Assembly (NCBI GenBank): GCA_036380715.1 | Contig: DASVEF010000343.1 | Span: forward strand, 1-64,000 | Reading direction: 5' to 3' | Source of the DNA: UBA5704 sp036380715 | Lineage (GTDB): Bacteria > Acidobacteriota > Thermoanaerobaculia > Multivoradales > UBA5704 | Length of the DNA: 64,000 bases | In this document: positions 60,147 to 64,000 of the stretch, in pieces | Layout of the letters: each line of letters opens with the position of its first letter | Numbering within the stretch: position 1 is the stretch's first letter | Program-made: the position numbers and the translations under genes | The notes under the pieces: generated by a model | Database searches by the model: none | What the model was told of the DNA's origin: nothing | Seen by the model: the letters and a program-made list of their open reading frames with translations, nothing else

Positions 60147-61805
60147 TTACTGAATGGTAATGGTGTCGAACGTCCCGGCTTCGGAGTGGCCTCCGGTGCT
60201 GTCCACCACGATCCGCATGATCTTGCGTCCGGCCGTGAGGCTAACGCCCGTCTTGGTGACGGTCTGGTAGACGTTCCACGCGCCGGTGTTGGGAAAGGTG
60301 AGCGGCCCGGTCACGTTCACGCCGTTGATCTCGATGTGGAAGGTCCCTCCGCCTCCGTCGGCTCCGACCCGGACGGAGAAGGTGTAGGTGCGGGAGGAGG
60401 TGATGTCCACCGTGTATTCCATCCACTCCCCGGGGGTGGTGCGGATGACGACCTTGTCATAGCGGTCCACGTCCGCTGTGCGATAACCGCAGCTCCCGTC
60501 GCAGCCGACCGTGTTGTCGTGGTAGGAGATCTGCTCGCCGCCTTCGTCGAAGTCCGCCACGCGGATCGTGCCCGGCAGGGTCCGGACCGTGCCGCCGAAC
60601 GGCGCCTGCGCCGGGACGATGCGCAGGGAGTAGAAGGCTTCGAACCACGAGCCCACGGCGAACCGCAGCACGTGACGGCCGGCCGTGAATTTCACGGGCG
60701 CCTTGACGGCGGAGCCCCAGAGCGACCAGTTTCCCGTGTCCGGGACGGAGAGCGGCCCGGTCACGTTCACGCCGTCGAGGTCGATGTGGAACGAGCCGCC
60801 CGAGCTTCCCGAGCCCACCTGGGCGACGACGGCGTAGGAGCCCGCGGTTTCGACGTCGATCGTGTACTCCAGCCAGTCTCCAGCCTCGAGCCTGTAGACG
60901 TTGTCCCGGTAGAGGTCCACCGTGGTGGCCCGGTAGCTCGAGCCGATGTCCGGCGTCATCTCGTGATAGGCGACCCCGTCAGCGCCGTTGTCGAAGTCCG
61001 CGGCCTTGATCGTCCCCGGCACTTTGAAGGCCGTGCGGAAGGGCCACTGGACCGGCGCCGGGCAGGCGGAGTTGGTGTCCAAGGCTTGATAGCTCAGGCC
61101 CAGCGAGGGGCTCGAAGCGCTCGCGTAGGCCTCGGAGTAGCAATCGAGAGATCCGTTCACGCTCGCCGTGGAGGTACTGTCGAGCGACGTGCCGCCGTAG
61201 CGCGGATCCTCCTGGATCTTGGTCGTCTGCGTGCTCTCGTCGATCGCCCGGGCGTAGGCATACGCGAAGGTGTCTCCCGGATCGTCACAGGGGCTGTGGT
61301 ACGAGGCGCTGGCGTTCGCGGTGACGCCCGGGGCGTCGGGCAGCGGATCGGCGGCGGCGGTGGCCGTCAGGGTGGGCGTACAGCCCGCGGTCACGGCCTC
61401 GCCCGCGAACGACTCGGATTCGGCCGCGCTCAGGCTCTCAGTGCGCAGGCGCACGGCGCCGGAGCCCGCGTCCGCCTCGGCGAGCTGGTTCCTCAAGCTC
61501 TCGATGATCTGGGCGAGCTTCGCGGAGGGATAGCCGGCGTACTCGTGCTCGAGAGATCTCACGCGCGCCTCGAGCTTCTGGATCCTGACGCGCTGCCCCG
61601 CCTCGCCATAGGTGAAGGTCTCGACGCGGCCCTCTCCCGGATTTCTCTGCAGGACCCCTTCCTGCACTTTGCGCCAGCCGTCCTGGAGCATCCGGCTCAA
61701 CCATTCCGGCTCGGAGGTTGCCAGCGCCTGGGCCGAGCCCGGGCGGGCACTGAGAATCGTCAGACAGAGGGCGACAGAGATGGACAACAACAGCCTGGTT
61801 TTCAC
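60147..61805 (-). CDS. Exported protein with two C-terminal CBM6-like domains
   Basis: 552-aa exported protein starting at GTG 61805 behind AAAGGGGGG. It begins MKTRLLLSISVALCLTILSARPGSA, a signal peptide. A short helical stretch (RVRIQKLEARVRSLEHEYAGYPSAKLAQIIESLRNQLAEADAG, about 70-115, coiled-coil-like) is followed by a Ser/Ala/Thr-rich region. Two homologous beta domains follow at about 265-400 and 425-552, each with ADFDNGADGVAYHE/ADFDEGGEQISYHD, a DWLEYTIDV/EWMEYTVDI strand and a GGSFHIDLDGVNVTGPL/GGTFHIEINGVNVTGPL strand. These are CBM6-type carbohydrate-binding modules. No catalytic domain is visible, so it probably binds polysaccharide or coats the cell. A sigma-54-like promoter lies upstream. 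Confidence 0.85.
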   Translation of the reverse strand: MKTRLLLSISVALCLTILSARPGSAQALATSEPEWLSRMLQDGWRKVQEGVLQRNPGEGRVETFTYGEAGQRVRIQKLEARVRSLEHEYAGYPSAKLAQIIESLRNQLAEADAGSGAVRLRTESLSAAESESFAGEAVTAGCTPTLTATAAADPLPDAPGVTANASASYHSPCDDPGDTFAYAYARAIDESTQTTKIQEDPRYGGTSLDSTSTASVNGSLDCYSEAYASASSPSLGLSYQALDTNSACPAPVQWPFRTAFKVPGTIKAADFDNGADGVAYHEMTPDIGSSYRATTVDLYRDNVYRLEAGDWLEYTIDVETAGSYAVVAQVGSGSSGGSFHIDLDGVNVTGPLSVPDTGNWSLWGSAVKAPVKFTAGRHVLRFAVGSWFEAFYSLRIVPAQAPFGGTVRTLPGTIRVADFDEGGEQISYHDNTVGCDGSCGYRTADVDRYDKVVIRTTPGEWMEYTVDITSSRTYTFSVRVGADGGGGTFHIEINGVNVTGPLTFPNTGAWNVYQTVTKTGVSLTAGRKIMRIVVDSTGGHSEAGTFDTITIQ

Positions 61806-61870
61806 GAGGCCCCCCTTTCAAAAATCTACTTCTCGCTCCTGAATTGGGCAGAAGGCGGGGCCGTATGTAC

Positions 61871-61885
61871 GCAATAGATATGCCA
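61871..61885 (-). promoter_or_regulatory. Sigma-54-like (-24/-12) promoter for the CBM6 gene
   Basis: On the minus strand TTGGCATATCTATTGCGT contains TGGCAT and TTGC with the exact -24/-12 spacing of the sigma-54 consensus (TGGCACG-N4-TTGCA). It lies about 65 bp before the GTG start and 185 bp after the MerR gene terminator. No activator binding site is identified. Confidence 0.5.
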
Positions 61886-62043
61886 ATTGTTGAATAAGGC
61901 TACATAGCCTTGAACCCTTGTTCTTTTCCCCCGCGAAGGTACGACTTGGAAATACGAGCTCCCGTCATTAGGTGTGCGGTGCTACTCAGGCCTGGTAAAA
62001 ACGTTTTGCGGCTAGTAAGAATGGGGGTACACCGGGTGCGAAA

Positions 62044-62074
62044 GGCCGTCCGCGGGCTGCGTGTGCGGACGGCC
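62044..62074 (-). terminator. Hairpin terminator behind the MerR gene
   Basis: GGCCGTCCGC (62044-62053) and GCGGACGGCC (62065-62074) form a perfect 10-bp stem with an 11-nt loop, directly past the MerR stop. On the minus strand it is followed by TTTCGC. It may also stop plus-strand transcripts (CTTTTCC follows). Confidence 0.65.
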
Positions 62075-62084
62075 CTTTTCCGGA

Positions 62085-62816
62085 TCAATCCGGCCTTTTC
62101 GACGCCGCCATCGCCCGGTTGACGTACTCGAAGATCTGCGCGTCGAGCCCGGTGCGCCTCCGCGCCTCCGGCTCCTCCCGGTAGACGTTGCTCACCGATC
62201 TCGCGATCTCGGGATTGCCGCCGGTGAACTCCTCGACCAGGGCCATCCAGCGCCGGGCGAGGGCCTGCACGGTCTCACTCGCCGGGTCGATGCCCTTGTC
62301 CATCTCGGCGCGGACCTGCGCGATGAGCTCCGGCCATTCGGCCTCGACCTGCCGTATCCTCTCTTCGCCCAGGGTGCGCCGGCGCTCCTGGAGCTCCCGC
62401 ATCTGCTCGGGGGTGAAGTGCTTCTCGAACATGGTGATCGCCTCCATCGTTTCAAGGAGTTGCTCGACGGAGACCGTCCCCGCCGAGCGCAGGTGGCCGG
62501 CGACCGCCTCCAGCCGGGCGTGGAGCCTCTGCTGGGCATCGATCTGCTCCTTCAGACGGGAGATGTGAAGCTCGATCGTCCGCCGCAGGGAGGAGTCGGG
62601 ACGCGCCAGGCTGTCCCGGATCTCCTCCAGCGAGAGGCCCAGTTGCCGGAGCGAGAGGATCTGGAGGAGGCGGGCGAGGTCGCCGGCATCGTACAGGCGG
62701 TACCCCGCGGCGCTGCGGTGCGACGGCGAGAGCAACCCGATCTCGTCGTAGTGGTGCAGCGCGCGGATGGTCAGTCCCGTATGCCGGGCCAGCTCGCCCA
62801 CCTTCCAGAGTTTCAT
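62085..62816 (-). CDS. MerR-family regulator with TipAS-type ligand-binding domain
   Basis: 243-aa transcription activator. MKLWKVGELARHTGLTIRALHHYDEIGLLSPSHRSAAGYRLYDAGDLARL is a complete MerR DNA-binding domain (residues 1-70), followed by the dimerising helix (RRTIELHISRLKEQIDAQQRLHARLEAVAG, about 88-117). Residues about 125-243 (FEKHFTPEQMRELQERRRTLGEERIRQVEAEWPELIAQVRAEMDKG...WMALVEEFTGGNPEIARSVSNVYREEP) match the TipAS domain, which binds antibiotics and other hydrophobic compounds in TipA. ATG 62816 is preceded by GAAAGGAGCCGGCGCG. It probably regulates itself through the promoter just upstream. The target effector gene is not evident in the window. Confidence 0.93.
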   Translation of the reverse strand: MKLWKVGELARHTGLTIRALHHYDEIGLLSPSHRSAAGYRLYDAGDLARLLQILSLRQLGLSLEEIRDSLARPDSSLRRTIELHISRLKEQIDAQQRLHARLEAVAGHLRSAGTVSVEQLLETMEAITMFEKHFTPEQMRELQERRRTLGEERIRQVEAEWPELIAQVRAEMDKGIDPASETVQALARRWMALVEEFTGGNPEIARSVSNVYREEPEARRRTGLDAQIFEYVNRAMAASKRPD

Positions 62817-62858
62817 CGCGCCGGCTCCTTTCTACCCGTGGCAGGTCGCCACGAGAGT

Positions 62859-62889
62859 ACCGTAGAGCCTCACGCGACGTGAGGGTCAA
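62859..62889 (-). promoter_or_regulatory. MerR-type promoter/operator with 19-bp spacer
   Basis: On the minus strand TTGACC (62884-62889) and TACGGT (62859-62864) are separated by 19 bp. The spacer region carries a perfect 7+3+7 dyad (62868-62884, arms CCTCACG and CGTGAGG). This overlong spacing with a central dyad is the hallmark of promoters that MerR proteins untwist. It sits 43-73 bp before the merR-type gene's ATG. Confidence 0.8.
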
Positions 62890-62907
62890 GGCTTTTTGGA
62901 CGGATTT

Positions 62908-63312
62908 TTACGAGCCGGCGACCCGCCGCCAGCGCACCACGCTGATCTCGGTGGGAGTGCGGAAGACCTCCGCCTCGACGGTGCGCTGCCGGCGCGCGTA
63001 GGTGGCGGTGGCCAGGACGTGGAAGCGGCCCGGCGCGACGAATGTCACGTAGCTGCGGATCGCGCCGCCGCCGAAGGGGCGCTCCTCGACTCCGTCGAAA
63101 TAGGAGTCGTAGCGGAGGTTGTACAGGGTCTCGGCGAGCGCCGCGTCGGAGAGGGCGCGCAGGCGGAGGTTGCGCTCCTCTTCCCGGACCAGCCGCATGT
63201 GGAGGTGGAGAGAGGAGGCGAGGATCGCCAGCGCGATCGAGAGGAGGAAGATCGTGAACACCGCGGCCAGCAGGGCGTAGCCCCCATCCAATCGATCTTT
63301 CCGCCGGCTCAC
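62908..63312 (-). CDS. PilX-like type IV pilus-associated protein
   Basis: 134-aa protein. I chose GTG 63312, which overlaps the previous stop (GTGA); the frame is open further upstream but reads as shadow of the preceding gene. VSRRKDRLDGGYALLAAVFTIFLLSIALAILASSLHLHMRLVREEERNLRLRALSDAALAETLYNLRYDSYF has the single N-terminal hydrophobic helix and following amphipathic helix of PilX/minor-pilin-like proteins. The GGYALL start lacks the classic GFTLIE prepilin motif but resembles PilX. A C-terminal beta part follows. It belongs to the pilin-like set with the two genes upstream. Confidence 0.78.
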   Translation of the reverse strand: MSRRKDRLDGGYALLAAVFTIFLLSIALAILASSLHLHMRLVREEERNLRLRALSDAALAETLYNLRYDSYFDGVEERPFGGGAIRSYVTFVAPGRFHVLATATYARRQRTVEAEVFRTPTEISVVRWRRVAGS

Positions 63313-63851
63313 CAGTGGTCCCCCAGCCCGGCGCCGCGCGGGATCACCAGGAAGGTCTCCGTGCGCACCTCCGTCCGCGGCCCCCGGTGGCCGGGCGCGG
63401 TCGGCAGCGGGCTCCGCCGCAGGGCGTGGCGGCGGTAGCGGATCGTCACCGCCACCAGGTCGGGAGTGACCGGCGCGCAGCTCCACTCTTCGACCCCGCG
63501 CATCGCGATACCCCGGCCGCGGACCTCGCCGGCGCCGTCCAGGAGGGTCCGCCGCAGGCTGGAGCCGACCTTGTCGTACTCGACCACGCCCGCGGGATGG
63601 CCCATCAGGCGAAGCCGGGGCGAGGTGGTCCCCGGCAGGACCTGGAAGGTCCACGACGACTGGATGTCCGTGCGGATGCGGGCCACCACCTGCGGCATGG
63701 CCGCGTCCCGCTGCTCGGCCGCGGTGTCGGCCAGCATCTGTGAGGTCTCCTGGAGAACCTGGGCCGCGAAGGTGAACGCCACCAGGATGATCAGCAGCGA
63801 GATCAGCACCTCGACGAGAGTGAACCCCGCCTCCGTCCTCCGCCCGGTCAC
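63309..63851 (-). CDS. Prepilin-type minor pilin (PilW/GspJ-like)
   Basis: 180-aa protein beginning at GTG 63851 (MTGRRTEAGFTLVEVLISLLIILVAFTFAAQVLQ). The GFTLVEVLIS motif is a full prepilin peptidase and N-methylation site, followed by the pilin helix and an amphipathic helix (DTAAEQRDAAMPQVVARIRTDIQSSWTF). The C-terminal globular part carries SSLRRTLLDGAGEV, EEWSCAPVTPDLVAVTIRYRRH and similar beta strands. It overlaps both neighbours by four bases, so three pilin-like genes are coupled. It would act in a type IV pilus or type II secretion pseudopilus; which one cannot be told here. Confidence 0.88.
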   Translation of the reverse strand: MTGRRTEAGFTLVEVLISLLIILVAFTFAAQVLQETSQMLADTAAEQRDAAMPQVVARIRTDIQSSWTFQVLPGTTSPRLRLMGHPAGVVEYDKVGSSLRRTLLDGAGEVRGRGIAMRGVEEWSCAPVTPDLVAVTIRYRRHALRRSPLPTAPGHRGPRTEVRTETFLVIPRGAGLGDHW

Positions 63852-64000
63852 GTTTCCGGCCTCCAGACCAGGGTCTCCACCTGCCGCTCGAACATCCTCC
63901 CTTCGACCAGATAGCTGGCGCGGGCGGACACCTCGTAGAGCCCGGGAGGATGGCCGGCGGGAGCCACGGTGAGCCAGATCGTCAGCCCCCGCGGCGCCTC
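63848..64000 (-). CDS. Minor pilin-like protein, C-terminal end only (5' part outside window)
   Basis: The last 50 residues are visible (EAPRGLTIWLTVAPAGHPPGLYEVSARASYLVEGRMFERQVETLVWRPET). The fragment is beta-rich and ends with a TGA overlapping the GTG of the next pilin gene. Position and coupling suggest a PilV-like minor pilin, but the diagnostic N-terminus is outside the window. Confidence 0.6.
   Translation of the reverse strand, partial: EAPRGLTIWLTVAPAGHPPGLYEVSARASYLVEGRMFERQVETLVWRPET

Noticed and set aside
61900..62122. Small open frames in the gap before the CBM6 gene
   Set aside because: No ribosome site or conserved feature; the stretch looks like promoter and leader DNA.

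Overview
The window is high-GC bacterial DNA. It combines a giant hybrid NRPS/PKS, an Ntn-type acylase, a CRTAC1-like FG-GAP/ASPIC protein, a Ser/Thr kinase with a TolB/TPR tail, a DUF1579 protein, an M64 peptidase and many secreted proteins of unknown function. That mix suggests a soil-type Acidobacteriota (possibly Thermoanaerobaculia-like) genome. This is inference from gene content only; no rRNA or taxonomic marker is present.

Region 1 (1-29.5 kb, minus strand) is one biosynthetic operon read leftward: a membrane-anchored penicillin-acylase-family hydrolase (27063-29474), a 3255-aa FAAL-ACP-C-A-PCP-KS-AT-KR-ACP protein (17299-27066), and a second megasynthase of more than 5762 codons that runs off the left edge (1-17286; KS-AT-ACP-C-A-PCP-KS-AT-ACP-C-A-PCP-C-A-PCP-C-[A]). 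Acylase and first synthase overlap by GTGA; the two synthases are 12 bp apart. The predicted product is an N-acylated lipopeptide-polyketide that may be deacylated after assembly. Two features are unusual: the first KS has Ser in place of the active-site Cys, and the first A domain lacks the Asp that normally holds the alpha-amino group. No thioesterase, epimerase or exporter lies inside the window.

Region 2 (29.5-46.2 kb) holds mostly separate genes for exported proteins: CRTAC1-like, DUF1579, two metallopeptidases (HEWGH type and M64), a nidogen-like protein and small unknowns. It also holds pepT, a Hyg5-like chorismatase, a GNAT-tailed protein with HVQAA repeats, and a truncated DUF4440 relic beside the latter.

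Region 3 (46.2-55.8 kb) holds a 1077-aa exported repeat protein, rtcA coupled to a DUF1089 gene, an 8-Cys secreted peptide, an M50 protease, an epoxide hydrolase, a RelB/RelE-like toxin-antitoxin pair, a decayed S9 peptidase fragment and a SnoaL-like gene. It also carries three kinds of structured intergenic repeats: REP/REPIN-like C-rich hairpins, a MITE-like element with 34-bp perfect inverted ends, and a striking array of nine 18-bp palindromes.

Region 4 (55.8-64 kb, all minus) holds a Ser/Thr kinase-TPR receptor, an exported unknown protein, a two-CBM6 exported protein behind a sigma-54-like promoter, a MerR/TipAS regulator behind a classic 19-bp-spacer promoter, and the end of a type IV pilin-like gene set cut by the right edge.
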